A stretch of 64,000 nt of DNA from positions 62,001 through 126,000 of the forward strand of contig CAWEYW010000008.1 in the NCBI GenBank assembly GCA_963813415.1, in the 5' to 3' direction. The stretch is from CAIWHR01 sp963813415. Lineage in GTDB: Bacteria > Pseudomonadota > Gammaproteobacteria > Burkholderiales > Casimicrobiaceae. The translations under genes and the position numbers were made by a program. The notes beneath the pieces were generated by a model. It worked only from the letters and a program-made list of their open reading frames with translations, ran no database searches and had not been told where the DNA came from. This document shows positions 53,181 through 64,000 of this stretch, piece by piece (position 1 is the first letter of the stretch; each line of letters starts with the position of its first letter).

Positions 53181-53942
53181 TCAGTTGCGCGCGACGACCG
53201 CAAAGCGGTGCGCATCCGTGCCCGCATCGTCGGGCAGCGCTTCCGTGCAGACGTCGTGGAACCCGCTCTGCTGCACCAGCGCGAGCGCCCGGTCCTCCGT
53301 GTACCACGTCATGATCGAGCGACGGTCCTCGCGCGCGACGACATCCGCACCGCGTCGTTGCTCGTAGCGTTCGCGCCGATCGATCCGCCGGGCCTCGGCA
53401 TCCACGCTGATCTCGGCGCGCCGCGTGATCGCCGTGCCGTCGGGCAGGCGCTCCCGCTCCACTTCGACGATGGGCGCCCCGGGGGGATGCTGCGCGATCG
53501 CGGGGATCTCCAGCTCGGCGATCAGCATGCCGGGGTCGAGGAGATGCGCGCGGACGCGCTGCAGCGCGCCGATCACGGAAGCGTCGTCGCCGATGCGCTG
53601 CAACGCACCCGCGGGCAGCAGGATCGCGGCGTAGCGGAATGGCACGTTGAGCCCGGCGAGCGGCTGCCGGAAAAGCGGTACCGCGCGGCCCAGTGCGGCG
53701 ACGCGCTGCTCGCACGCGAGCCACGCGTGCGGGTCTTCCTCCGCGCCGTGCATGTGCACGCCACACCCGACCAGCGCGATCAGGAGCTCCCCGCTGCCTG
53801 CGGCGGCATCGAGCACGGGAGCGTTGTCATGGGGGAGATGCTGCGCGTACCAGGCCGCGAGCGCCGCTCCGGTGCGGGCGTGCCGGCGTTCGTCGAAGCG
53901 CGACGCCAACGCGCCCGCTCGCGCCTCGCCGCCAACGCTCAC
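53181..53942 (-). CDS. Class I SAM-dependent methyltransferase
   Basis: This 253-residue protein has the SAM-binding motif I PVLDAAAGSGELLIALV, an acidic residue in HMHGAEEDPHAW and motif-IV-like RYAAILLPAGALQ. GTG 53942 is used; upstream of it the frame is arginine-rich and unlike the family. The methyl acceptor is unknown. It converges on the TPM gene with a 7-bp gap and is next to the rhodanese gene on the same strand. Confidence 0.78.
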   Translation of the reverse strand: MSVGGEARAGALASRFDERRHARTGAALAAWYAQHLPHDNAPVLDAAAGSGELLIALVGCGVHMHGAEEDPHAWLACEQRVAALGRAVPLFRQPLAGLNVPFRYAAILLPAGALQRIGDDASVIGALQRVRAHLLDPGMLIAELEIPAIAQHPPGAPIVEVERERLPDGTAITRRAEISVDAEARRIDRRERYEQRRGADVVAREDRRSIMTWYTEDRALALVQQSGFHDVCTEALPDDAGTDAHRFAVVARN

Positions 53943-53970
53943 GCGCCGGGGCGCGTGCCGCGCGTTACGC

Positions 53971-54357
53971 TCAGGATTGCTCCCACGGCAGGTCTTCCTT
54001 CCGCCAGCCGGCGACCGTCCCGCGATGGTGCTCGTCGTCGAGCGGACCTTCGAAGCCTTCGAGAACGTTGTAGACGTCACCGAAGCCCGCCTGCTCGAGT
54101 GCCTGCCCGGCACTGATGGAGCGCTGACCGCTGCGGCAGATCACGACCACCGGCCGGTTCATGCTCGCGATCTTGCGCACCTGGCCGACGAAATGCGGAT
54201 TGATCTCCCACTCCGGCCCATCGTTCCACGCCACGTGATGGGCGCCGACGGGATGCCCGACGAACAGGTACTCCATCTCGCTGCGGCAATCGACGAGCAC
54301 CGCCTCGGGGTGGTCGTGCAGGAACCTGAACGCTTCCTTGGGTTTCAGATGTTTCAT
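53971..54357 (-). CDS. Rhodanese-like domain protein
   Basis: This 128-residue single-domain rhodanese has the active-site loop VICRSGQRS with Cys74 and the family opening AVLVDCRSEMEYLFVGHPVG. It moves sulfur from a donor to thiol or cyanide acceptors. ATG 54357 (MKHLKPKEAF) is preferred; the longer upstream frame would run into the metH leader. It is divergent from metH and 28 bp from the methyltransferase gene. Confidence 0.9.
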   Translation of the reverse strand: MKHLKPKEAFRFLHDHPEAVLVDCRSEMEYLFVGHPVGAHHVAWNDGPEWEINPHFVGQVRKIASMNRPVVVICRSGQRSISAGQALEQAGFGDVYNVLEGFEGPLDDEHHRGTVAGWRKEDLPWEQS

Positions 54358-54412
54358 GCAGGCCAATCTAAGCATCGGAGATGCGACAGTCAAGCGCGTC
54401 CCGGTGCCGAAG

Positions 54413-54441
54413 TTGACAGCAACGGCCGCTGACCGTACCTT
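54413..54441 (+). promoter_or_regulatory. Predicted metH promoter
   Basis: A perfect TTGACA (54413-54418) is followed after 17 bp by TACCTT (54436-54441), a weak -10 element. Transcription would begin about 54448, just before the SAM-II aptamer. Confidence 0.45.
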
Positions 54442-54450
54442 TGCGCTCGC

Positions 54451-54514
54451 AGCGCCGATTTGATCCAGGGGCAACCCTGCAGCTTGCGGGCGCTATACAA
54501 GTGCAGCTAAAGCG
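54451..54514 (+). promoter_or_regulatory. SAM-II riboswitch
   Basis: The leader holds the SAM-II hallmarks in order. P1 is AGCGCC (54451-54456) pairing with GGCGCT (54489-54494). The loop has GATTTGA (54457-54463). The pseudoknot CTGCAGCTTG (54477-54486) pairs with CAAGTGCAG (54498-54506) with one bulged base, and the 3' signature GCTAAAGC is at 54506-54513. A short GGG-GCAA-CCC insert sits between the loop and pseudoknot. The downstream gene makes methionine, the precursor of SAM, so the target fits. SAM binding should reduce metH expression. Confidence 0.85.
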
Positions 54515-54525
54515 GTTTCGACCGG

Positions 54526-54563
54526 AACCCGCTCGGCGGCACGCTGAACGGGTTTTTTGTTTT
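54526..54563 (+). terminator. Intrinsic terminator in the metH leader
   Basis: AACCCG (54526-54531) pairs with CGGGTT (54549-54554), followed by a U-rich tail (TTTTGTTTT, 54555-54563). It lies between the SAM-II aptamer and metH ATG 54581. CCGCT (54529-54533) can instead pair with AGCGG (54511-54515) at the end of the aptamer, giving a competing antiterminator. This suggests transcription attenuation when SAM is bound. Confidence 0.75.
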
Positions 54564-54580
54564 CCACCGGGAACCTCGCC

Positions 54581-55639
<1,059 letters not shown>

Positions 55640-55664
55640 CGCGCGCAGGCAGCACGGCAGCGCA

Positions 55665-55892
55665 TCACAGGCGCAGCGAGGGATCGGTGTGCGTCTCGTA
55701 ATCCTCGAACGCGGTGCGCAGCCCTTCGAGGACTGCCGCGCTCGTCTCGAACAGCATCTGCGCCTTCGGATCGGAGAAATGCGTGGTGTTGTCGCGCAGC
55801 TCCCCGATCAGGTCGTCGATGACTTTCTTCACCTTGGCGGTCTCGTGCCGCGGATCGTTTTCCGGATAGATCGGATTCGCTGAAGTGTCCAC
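55665..55892 (-). CDS. Conserved small helical protein between the two metH genes
   Basis: This 75-residue protein starts at GTG 55892 behind a strong GGAGGAG ribosome site and encodes NPIYPENDPRHETAKVKKV followed by a long amphipathic helix pair (IGELRDNTTHFSDPKAQ, FETSAAVLEGLRTAFEDYE). The acidic, non-arginine-rich composition shows it is not a shadow of another gene. I have the impression that similar short proteins beginning NPIYPENDPRH occur in other betaproteobacteria, but no function is known to me. It is on the strand opposite to metH and splits the pair. Confidence 0.75.
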   Translation of the reverse strand: MDTSANPIYPENDPRHETAKVKKVIDDLIGELRDNTTHFSDPKAQMLFETSAAVLEGLRTAFEDYETHTDPSLRL

Positions 55893-55991
55893 GCTCTTCT
55901 CCTCCCCCCGCAAAGCCGCTTCGACCGTGCCGCCGCGCGCCGGTTCGCGAGGCTCATCGGGAAACGCTGGCGGCGCCGCGCGGTGCAACCC

Positions 55992-58698
<2,707 letters not shown>

Positions 58699-58822
58699 AT
58701 GCGCGGCGCCCTGAGCAACATCGCCCGTCGGGCTGAAGCCTGATCCGCGACAATGGTGGCGCCGCGGCGCCGCGCCTGACATGCGCGCGGCCGAAGCCTC
58801 GGCTACAGGACGGCGTGATGCA

Positions 58823-59560
58823 TCACAGCCAGCGATACAGCGAGTAATAGAGGTCGCTCACGCGGCTGCCGAGGATCGCCCGCCGCGCGGCCTGCCAGAC
58901 CGGATGGCGGTCGGGACGCGTGGCATACGGCTGGATCTGCGACTGCAGTCCGACGGCGACATCCTCGGTGACCACTGCCGGACGGACTACGGCGATCCGC
59001 GGCCGCGCAGTGCGCGCGCGCCCGCCGAGGAAGTGATCGACGGGCAGGTCGATGCGCATCGGCAGTGCCGCGAAGAAGCGTTCGGCATAGCTGCGGCGGA
59101 TGACATAGCCCCAGGTGTTGAAGATGACGCCGAGCGGCTCGTGCAGCCACACGTTGCCGGCGCGGGTGCGCCGGCGCGTCGAGATGTTCCGCGACGACGT
59201 GCCGAGATACACGACGTCGTAGGACTCTTGCGCGCGCAACTCGGCGATGGCATCGACGAAACCGGGCTGCAGCAGGATGTCGTCCTCGAGCACCGCGCAC
59301 TCGCGCTCACTGCCTTGCACCAGCACCTGCCAGGCGCGCAGGTGCGATGCCCAGCATCCCGCCTCCGCGGAGCAGATCGTGCGCAGGTCGAACGTGACAG
59401 GGATGTCGTGCGCTGCGGCCCAGGCATCGATGTCCGCGGCGCTGCTGTGCCGGAAATCGACTCCGACGCGCTGTGCAACGATGCCGGAGCGCGCGAGCTG
59501 CTCGTGCATGCGCCTTCGTCGCTCTATCGCGCTGTCGAGATTGATGAGAAGGGTGAGCAT
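58823..59560 (-). CDS. Glycosyltransferase family 25 (LPS-type)
   Basis: This 245-residue protein has the GT25 opening LLINLDSAIERRRRMHEQL, the segment TICSAEAGCWASHLRAWQVL and the acidic VLEDDILLQP site, then GYVIRRSYAERFF. Such enzymes add galactose or glucose to lipooligosaccharide. The start at 59560 is the natural one. No other LPS genes are near, so the acceptor is unknown. It converges on the metH gene. Confidence 0.88.
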   Translation of the reverse strand: MLTLLINLDSAIERRRRMHEQLARSGIVAQRVGVDFRHSSAADIDAWAAAHDIPVTFDLRTICSAEAGCWASHLRAWQVLVQGSERECAVLEDDILLQPGFVDAIAELRAQESYDVVYLGTSSRNISTRRRTRAGNVWLHEPLGVIFNTWGYVIRRSYAERFFAALPMRIDLPVDHFLGGRARTARPRIAVVRPAVVTEDVAVGLQSQIQPYATRPDRHPVWQAARRAILGSRVSDLYYSLYRWL

Positions 59561-59688
59561 GAACGCAGCCGGATTCTAGCGCCGACCCCGACCATCGTGC
59601 TCGGGCCGGACCTGCGGGCCGGTGCTCATCGTCAACCGGGACGCCTGCGGCCATGGCCGGACCATGCAGCCGTACGCGCCTGCTGTCT

Positions 59689-60198
59689 TCAGTCCAGCTT
59701 GCCGATGAAGTCGGCCTTGCCCAGCTCGACGCCGTTGTGGCGCAGGATCGCGTACGCCGTCGCCGCGTGGAAGAAAAAATTCGGCAGTGCGAACTGCAGC
59801 AGGTAGTTGATGCCCGTGAAGTGGTGCGGCTCGCCGCGGATCGGCCGCACGATCTCCCGGCCTTCGGACCCGTCCACCTGGGCGGCCTTGATCGTGCGCA
59901 GGTAATCGAGCGTGCGCTCGACGCGCGCCAAGAGATCGGGAAAGCTGGCCTCCTTGTCTTCGAAGGACGGGGGCTCGGTTCCCGCCAGGCGGGCCGCGGT
60001 GACGCGGGCGAAATCGGTGGCGATCTGCACCTGCCGGGTCAGATTGAACATGTCGGGATACAACCGGCACTGCAGCAGCACCGTGGGGTCGATCTTGCGC
60101 ATTTCCGCATGGTGCGCGGCCTTCTCCAGCGTGGCCTTGAGGGCGGTAAGTGTCTTGGTGAACACGGGCACCGAGGCCTGATACATCGAGATCGTCAT
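59689..60198 (-). CDS. DUF1993 domain protein
   Basis: This 169-residue protein has the DUF1993 features SMYQASVPVFTKTLTALK, MFNLTRQVQIATDFA and FTGINYLLQFALPNFFFHAA. It is an all-helical DinB-like fold of unknown function, sometimes proposed to bind metal or small molecules. ATG 60198 (MTISMYQ) follows a GGAGGA ribosome site. It is a single gene, divergent from the small frame and cytochrome gene to its right. Confidence 0.92.
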   Translation of the reverse strand: MTISMYQASVPVFTKTLTALKATLEKAAHHAEMRKIDPTVLLQCRLYPDMFNLTRQVQIATDFARVTAARLAGTEPPSFEDKEASFPDLLARVERTLDYLRTIKAAQVDGSEGREIVRPIRGEPHHFTGINYLLQFALPNFFFHAATAYAILRHNGVELGKADFIGKLD

Positions 60199-60309
60199 GC
60201 GTCCTCCTGGAATGGGCCGCCATTCTACGCGAGGCTTGCGTGCGCTCCGCAGCGCGTCCTGTCCTGCATCAAGCAGAGTGCGCGCTGGATCGTGTAATCT
60301 GCGCCGGTC

Positions 60310-60492
60310 ATGACAGTGCTCATCACGGCAGTGCACCGCCGCCCGCCGATCGCGGCGCGTGACACAGGCGGGTCGCGGGTCGGGGACGTCGCGCGCCTCG
60401 TCGCCGAGCGCGGGCAAGGCCTGGCCGATGTTCCCGAAGCGGTGTGGCAATTGCGGTGGTCGTTGCTGCAGCTGGCCGGCGCGGTGTCGTGA
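60310..60492 (+). CDS. Candidate 60-residue protein coupled to the cytochrome gene
   Basis: A 60-residue frame starts at ATG 60310 and ends in TGA at 60490-60492, overlapping the ATG of the cytochrome gene by one base (TGATG). The sequence MTVLITAVHRRPPIAARD then RLVAERGQGLADVPEAV is not recognised. The overlap suggests translational coupling, but GC-rich DNA gives many such frames and there is no other support. Confidence 0.3.
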   Translation: MTVLITAVHRRPPIAARDTGGSRVGDVARLVAERGQGLADVPEAVWQLRWSLLQLAGAVS

Positions 60493-60809
60493 TGCGCCGC
60501 GCTGCACTGGGCACGCTCATCGCCTGCGCGGGCGCAACCGCGGCCGCGCAAGTACCGCAGCTCACCGAGCACGAAGGCGCGGTGCTGTATGCCACCCACT
60601 GCCGCGCATGTCATACGACGCAGGTGCACTGGCGTGACGCAAGGAAAGTGAAGGACTGGCCAGGTCTCGTCGCCGAAGTGCGCCGCTGGCAGCGCAATCT
60701 CGACCTCGCGTGGAGCGAGGACGAGATCCGGCAGGTCGCGCACTACCTCAACCTGCTCCATTACCGGTTTGCGCCGGCAGTGCCGCGGGTCCTTGCGCAG
60801 CGGCCGTAG
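60492..60809 (+). CDS. Small exported monohaem cytochrome c
   Basis: This 105-residue protein has a signal peptide (cut near ATAAAQ), a haem motif CRACH (37-41) and a helical C-terminus (EDEIRQVAHYLNLLHYRF). No Met occurs after residue 1, so the sixth haem ligand cannot be methionine; His84 or His90 are candidates. The likely role is electron transfer in the periplasm. ATG 60492 is used and the longer upstream frame is not protein-like. Confidence 0.85.
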   Translation: MRRAALGTLIACAGATAAAQVPQLTEHEGAVLYATHCRACHTTQVHWRDARKVKDWPGLVAEVRRWQRNLDLAWSEDEIRQVAHYLNLLHYRFAPAVPRVLAQRP

Positions 60810-60863
60810 GAATACGCGGTGCGCACCGTGGGTGCAGCACCGCGCAGTAATGCGCCGCGCTCG

Positions 60864-62051
60864 CTACATGCGCTCGATGATCCCGGCGATGCCCTGGCCG
60901 CCACCGATGCACATCGTGATCAGCGCGTAGCGTCCGCCGGTACGCTGCAGCTCGTACATCGCCTTCACGGTGAGGATCGCACCGGTCGCGCCGATCGGAT
61001 GGCCGAGGGCGACCGCGCCGCCGTTCGGATTGACTCTCGCGGCATCGAGGCCGAGCTCCTTGCTGACCGCGAGGGCCTGCGCTGCGAAGGCCTCGTTGGA
61101 TTCGATCACGTCGATGTCGGACAGCGACAGTTTCGCGCGCGTCAGGGCGCGCTTCACCGCCGAGACGGGACCGAGCCCCATCACCTTCGGGTCCACGCCG
61201 GCGTGACCGTAAGCGACGAACCGCGCCAGGGGCTTGAGCCCCTTCGCCGCTGCCGCGCCGGCTTCCATCAGCACGAGCGCGGCCGCCGCGTCGTTGATGC
61301 CCGATGCGTTGCCGGCGGTCACCGTGCCGTTTTCCTTGACGAATGCCGGCTTGAGCTTCGCCATGCTTTCGGCGCTGGACTCGGCCTTGACATGCTCATC
61401 GGTGTCGAACATCACGGGCCCCTTGCGGCTCTTGAGCTCGATCGGCAGGATCTGCTCCTTGAAGCGCCCTTCGCTCGCGGCTCGCGCGGCCCGGCGGTGG
61501 CTTTCGACGGCAAAGGCATCCTGCTGGTCGCGCGTCACGCCGCACTTGTTGGCGACGTTCTCCGCGGTGATGCCCATGTGCACGGTGTCGAACGGATCGG
61601 TCAGGGCGCCGACCATGGCGTCGAACACCTTGCTGTCGCCCATGCGCGCGCCCCAGCGCTGGGTCGTGTTCATGTAGGCGGCACGACTCATGCTTTCGGC
61701 GCCTCCCGCTACTGCAGCATCGACGTCGCCGAGCAGGATGTACTGTGCTGCGGAAACGATCGCCTGCATCCCGCTGCCGCAAAGACGATTGAGCGTGAGG
61801 GCCCCGGTGTCGTGCGGCAATCCGCCGTTCACGGCCGCCACGCGCGAGAGGTACATGTCCTTCGGCTCGGTATGGATCACGTTGCCGAAGATGCACTGGC
61901 CGATGACGGTCGGATCGACGCCCGCACGGCGCACGGCCTCGCGCACCACCCGCGCCGCGAGCTCCGTCGGCGGGATGTCCTTCAGGCTGCCGCCGTAATC
62001 GCCAATCGCGGTGCGCACGCCACTCAGAATGACAACTTGTCGCTCGGTCAT
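60864..62051 (-). CDS. Acetyl-CoA C-acyltransferase (thiolase)
   Basis: This 395-residue thiolase has the acyl-accepting Cys91 (NRLCGSGMQA), the NPNGGAVALGHPIGATGA segment with the catalytic His, and the second Cys in CIGGGQG. It condenses two acyl-CoAs or cleaves a 3-ketoacyl-CoA. It is closest by eye to the BktB/PhaA group of betaproteobacteria, used in polyhydroxyalkanoate and fatty-acid metabolism. ATG 62051 (MTERQVVILSGVRT) is preferred. No phaB or phaC gene lies next to it. Confidence 0.94.
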   Translation of the reverse strand: MTERQVVILSGVRTAIGDYGGSLKDIPPTELAARVVREAVRRAGVDPTVIGQCIFGNVIHTEPKDMYLSRVAAVNGGLPHDTGALTLNRLCGSGMQAIVSAAQYILLGDVDAAVAGGAESMSRAAYMNTTQRWGARMGDSKVFDAMVGALTDPFDTVHMGITAENVANKCGVTRDQQDAFAVESHRRAARAASEGRFKEQILPIELKSRKGPVMFDTDEHVKAESSAESMAKLKPAFVKENGTVTAGNASGINDAAAALVLMEAGAAAAKGLKPLARFVAYGHAGVDPKVMGLGPVSAVKRALTRAKLSLSDIDVIESNEAFAAQALAVSKELGLDAARVNPNGGAVALGHPIGATGAILTVKAMYELQRTGGRYALITMCIGGGQGIAGIIERM

Positions 62052-62225
62052 GATCGCTCTCCTCGAAACGGCCATCATACTGCTGCGCCGCGGCCGGGGA
62101 CGTTGTGGGCCGTCAAAGTATGTGAGCGCCCGCGGAACTTAAACCGGCCGCTCCCTCACCAACGCCGAGCATGCCCGCCATCAACCGACCGCAGCGCCCC
62201 ACCGGGCAGCACGCGGCAGCAAAAC

Positions 62226-62777
62226 ATGAGCCATGCCACCGAGGACCGCTGCACATCGGCGCTTGCCTACTGGCGCTACGCGCATGAATACGTGCGTGCG
62301 GCGCAGGGTTTGCGCGCGCGGCATCACCTGACCTGCGCCGAGATGCAGCCGCTCTACCATCTCGCCGCGCAGGCGCTGGAGTTCGGCTTCAAGGGTTTCC
62401 TGCGGGCCCGTGGCGTCCCGGCGCGCGAAGTGCTGCACACCCATACGCACGCGCTTGGGACGTCCCTCGCTGCCGCGATCGCGCGCGGCTTGCCGCCGCC
62501 TTCTACGGAGCTGCGCGCTGCGGTGCGCCTGCTGGCGCCGCATCTGCGTCCGGAGGCGTTCGTCGCCTTGCGCGAGACCGAGCGCGACGATGTCCCCGAT
62601 CTCGAGGCGCTGTTCGACGCGGTGCACTGGCTGCTCGATGCCATCGTGCCCGAGGTGGCCGCCGATTACACCAACCACTACGCGGGCAGCGGATCGCCCA
62701 GCACCGCCGCATTTGTCGTACGCCTGCGCGCCGACCTGAGCGCGTCGCGCAGCACGGCCGAGCCGCTGCCGGCCTGA
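62226..62777 (+). CDS. HEPN-like helical protein, unknown function
   Basis: This 183-residue protein starts MSHATEDRCTSALAYWRYAH. Its middle reads MQPLYHLAAQALEFGFKGFL followed by RARGVPAREVLHTHTHALG. The pattern of a YF/YH-LAxxALExxxKxxL helix followed by a basic turn is that of HEPN-type bundles (often RNases or toxins). A clear catalytic R-x4-6-H is not certain; REVLHTH is the best candidate. No toxin or antitoxin partner is next to it. The assignment is by eye and tentative. Confidence 0.6.
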   Translation: MSHATEDRCTSALAYWRYAHEYVRAAQGLRARHHLTCAEMQPLYHLAAQALEFGFKGFLRARGVPAREVLHTHTHALGTSLAAAIARGLPPPSTELRAAVRLLAPHLRPEAFVALRETERDDVPDLEALFDAVHWLLDAIVPEVAADYTNHYAGSGSPSTAAFVVRLRADLSASRSTAEPLPA

Positions 62778-62946
62778 CGCCCTGACCCGGCGGCGCGCAG
62801 GCAGCCGGACGCACGCTGCGACGCTCAGCGCGCGGTGCGCGCCAGGGAACGGTTGCTTCCATCGTTGCAACCGGGCGGAAGGTCGACTGCCGGCACCGGG
62901 TGCGGTGGTAGAGTGCGGCTCACCAGCGCCGACACGCGAGGTCAAC

Positions 62947-63426
62947 ATGAGCGAAACTGCGCAAGCATCATCGAAATGGCGGCTGCGCGGCGTGCGCGTC
63001 GTGCATGCGGGCGAACTCGACACGAACACGCCGCAAACGCCCGGCATGAATCGCGCCGCTGCCATTACCCAGGCGCGCGCCGGGGCCGAGAAGCTGTGGG
63101 CCGGCACCGTGGTCATTCATCCGAACGCGAAGACCGGCGCGCATCACCACGGCCCGGTCGAGAGCGTGATCTACGTGGTCAGCGGGCGGGCGCGCATGAA
63201 GTGGGGCGACCGCCTCGAGTTCACCGCCGAGGCCGGTCCCGGCGACTTCATCTACGTGCCGCCGTTCGTGCCGCACCAGGAGATCAACGCGCGGGAAGGC
63301 GAGCCCCTGTCGTGCGTGCTCGTGCGCAGCGGCCAGGACCCGGTGGTGGTGAATCTCGACATTCCGGCCGCGGAGCCCAACCCGGAGGAAGTGCGCTGGG
63401 TGGACGACATCCACCGCGCGCCGTAA
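62947..63426 (+). CDS. Cupin domain protein
   Basis: This 159-residue single-cupin protein has both cupin motifs: GAHHHGPVESVIYVVSGRARM (from about residue 60) and IYVPPFVPHQEINAREGE. The two His of the HHH stretch, Glu and the later His of PHQE form the metal site. The substrate is unknown. ATG 62947 gives MSETAQASSKWRLRGVRVV; an earlier GTG at 62905 is also possible. Single gene. Confidence 0.9.
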   Translation: MSETAQASSKWRLRGVRVVHAGELDTNTPQTPGMNRAAAITQARAGAEKLWAGTVVIHPNAKTGAHHHGPVESVIYVVSGRARMKWGDRLEFTAEAGPGDFIYVPPFVPHQEINAREGEPLSCVLVRSGQDPVVVNLDIPAAEPNPEEVRWVDDIHRAP

Positions 63427-63465
63427 GCCGCGGCCGGCCTGGCCGTTGCTGCACGGCAGCGATGC

Positions 63466-64000
63466 CTACCGCTGCACGTCGTAATACTTCCACTGGTGCG
63501 GCAGGAACGGATGCTGCTTGTAGCCGGCGAGCCAGGGTTGCGTCAGGGTGTTGGCGTAGGGATAGTCGACGAGGATCCACGGCGCGTAGTTGACGACGAT
63601 CTCCGAGAGCCTGCGATAGACCGCGTTGCGCTCGTGGCCGTCGGGGAGCTTGCGTGCCGCTTCGTACAGCCGGTCGTATTCGGGCAGGCGCAGCCGCGCG
63701 TCGTTGGACGTGCCGATGTTCCGGCTGTACAGCACGCTGTAGAACGTGTCGCCATCGGCGATCGAGGCGATCCAGCCGAGATTCCACATCATGAGCTGCC
63801 CCGCCTCGGACATCTTGTTGAGCTCGGGCCACTTGTTCTTGAGGAACGTGATCCGCACCCCGATCGCGTCCATGCTGCGCTTCCAGAACTCGTCGACCGC
63901 CCGGTCCGTGTTCGCGGTAGTCGAGCCCTTGACGAGCGTCAGCGGCTTGCCCTCGGGCGTCTCGCGGTAACCGTCGCCGTCGCGATCGCGATAGCCGAAC
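63466..64000 (-). CDS. ABC transporter substrate-binding protein, family 5 (peptide type), C-terminal part
   Basis: This 178-codon fragment (5' end beyond the window) resembles the C-terminal half of OppA/DppA-type binding proteins. Segments seen are FGYRDRDGDGYRETPEGKPL, ANTDRAVDEFWKRSMDAIGV, then NLGWIASIADGDTFY, the tryptophan- and tyrosine-rich ending ILVDYPYANTLTQPW. Such proteins capture peptides or small ligands for an ABC importer. The ligand cannot be judged from this part. Confidence 0.85.
   Translation of the reverse strand, partial: FGYRDRDGDGYRETPEGKPLTLVKGSTTANTDRAVDEFWKRSMDAIGVRITFLKNKWPELNKMSEAGQLMMWNLGWIASIADGDTFYSVLYSRNIGTSNDARLRLPEYDRLYEAARKLPDGHERNAVYRRLSEIVVNYAPWILVDYPYANTLTQPWLAGYKQHPFLPHQWKYYDVQR

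Overview
The window is GC-rich, densely coded DNA from a Gram-negative bacterium, most likely a betaproteobacterium. The supporting signs are the birA-coaX-SPOR gene order, a methionine synthase split into two genes, TAXI-type TRAP transport, a sulfite dehydrogenase pair and an AtuA-like acyl-CoA gene set. Taxonomy is inferred from gene content only. No transposase, phage gene or CRISPR array was seen. The only mobile-looking DNA is a small family of palindromes built on the core TAATGGGGTCAG, at about 3.4, 16.0 and 25.0 kb.

Region 1 (1-16 kb) is a CoA-thioester degradation island. It holds the end of an acyl/phenylacetate-CoA ligase, a Crp/Fnr regulator, succinate-semialdehyde dehydrogenase, an enoyl-CoA hydratase, a MaoC-fold protein and a TetR regulator. 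A leftward unit follows (acyl-CoA dehydrogenase, PaaI thioesterase and a split AtuA-like protein). A rightward operon runs away from it (TAXI binding protein, fused TRAP permease, MaoC-fold protein, acyl-CoA dehydrogenase, CoA transferase and old-yellow-enzyme reductase). The two units diverge from one control region with two facing promoters. Each promoter carries a CGACC-N4-GGTCG palindrome near its start point, so one TetR-type repressor probably controls both. Substrate uptake and its CoA-dependent breakdown therefore look co-regulated, but the substrate is unknown.

Region 2 (16-33 kb) holds uppP, a ferric-iron-type ABC importer, a YceH protein, a NYN-LOTUS protein and the three-gene AmmeMemoRadiSam set. 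It continues with SorAB sulfite dehydrogenase, an alpha/beta hydrolase, a PEBP protein and thiC. thiC lies behind a TPP riboswitch whose output hairpin hides the thiC ribosome binding site. Two sulfotransferases come next.

Region 3 (33-49 kb) holds a PAP2-lipid kinase-metallophosphoesterase operon, a glycosyltransferase fused to a degenerate HD-like domain, and a PAS-GGDEF-EAL protein. It also has arylamine N-acetyltransferase, a tRNA-Gly(CCC) followed closely by a diguanylate cyclase, an EamA transporter, a dehydrogenase-epimerase-phosphatase run and 4-hydroxyphenylpyruvate dioxygenase.

Region 4 (49-64 kb) holds birA, coaX, a SPOR protein, two TPM-domain genes, a methyltransferase and a rhodanese. 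Split metH follows, controlled by a SAM-II riboswitch with an intrinsic terminator. The second metH gene is broken by an apparent one-base deletion. After it come a GT25 glycosyltransferase, a DUF1993 protein, a small cytochrome c, a thiolase, a HEPN-like protein, a cupin and the end of a peptide-type ABC binding protein. Most genes are ordinary metabolism. The divergent acyl-CoA island, the palindrome family, the riboswitch-controlled split metH and the glycosyltransferase-HD fusion deserve the closest look.
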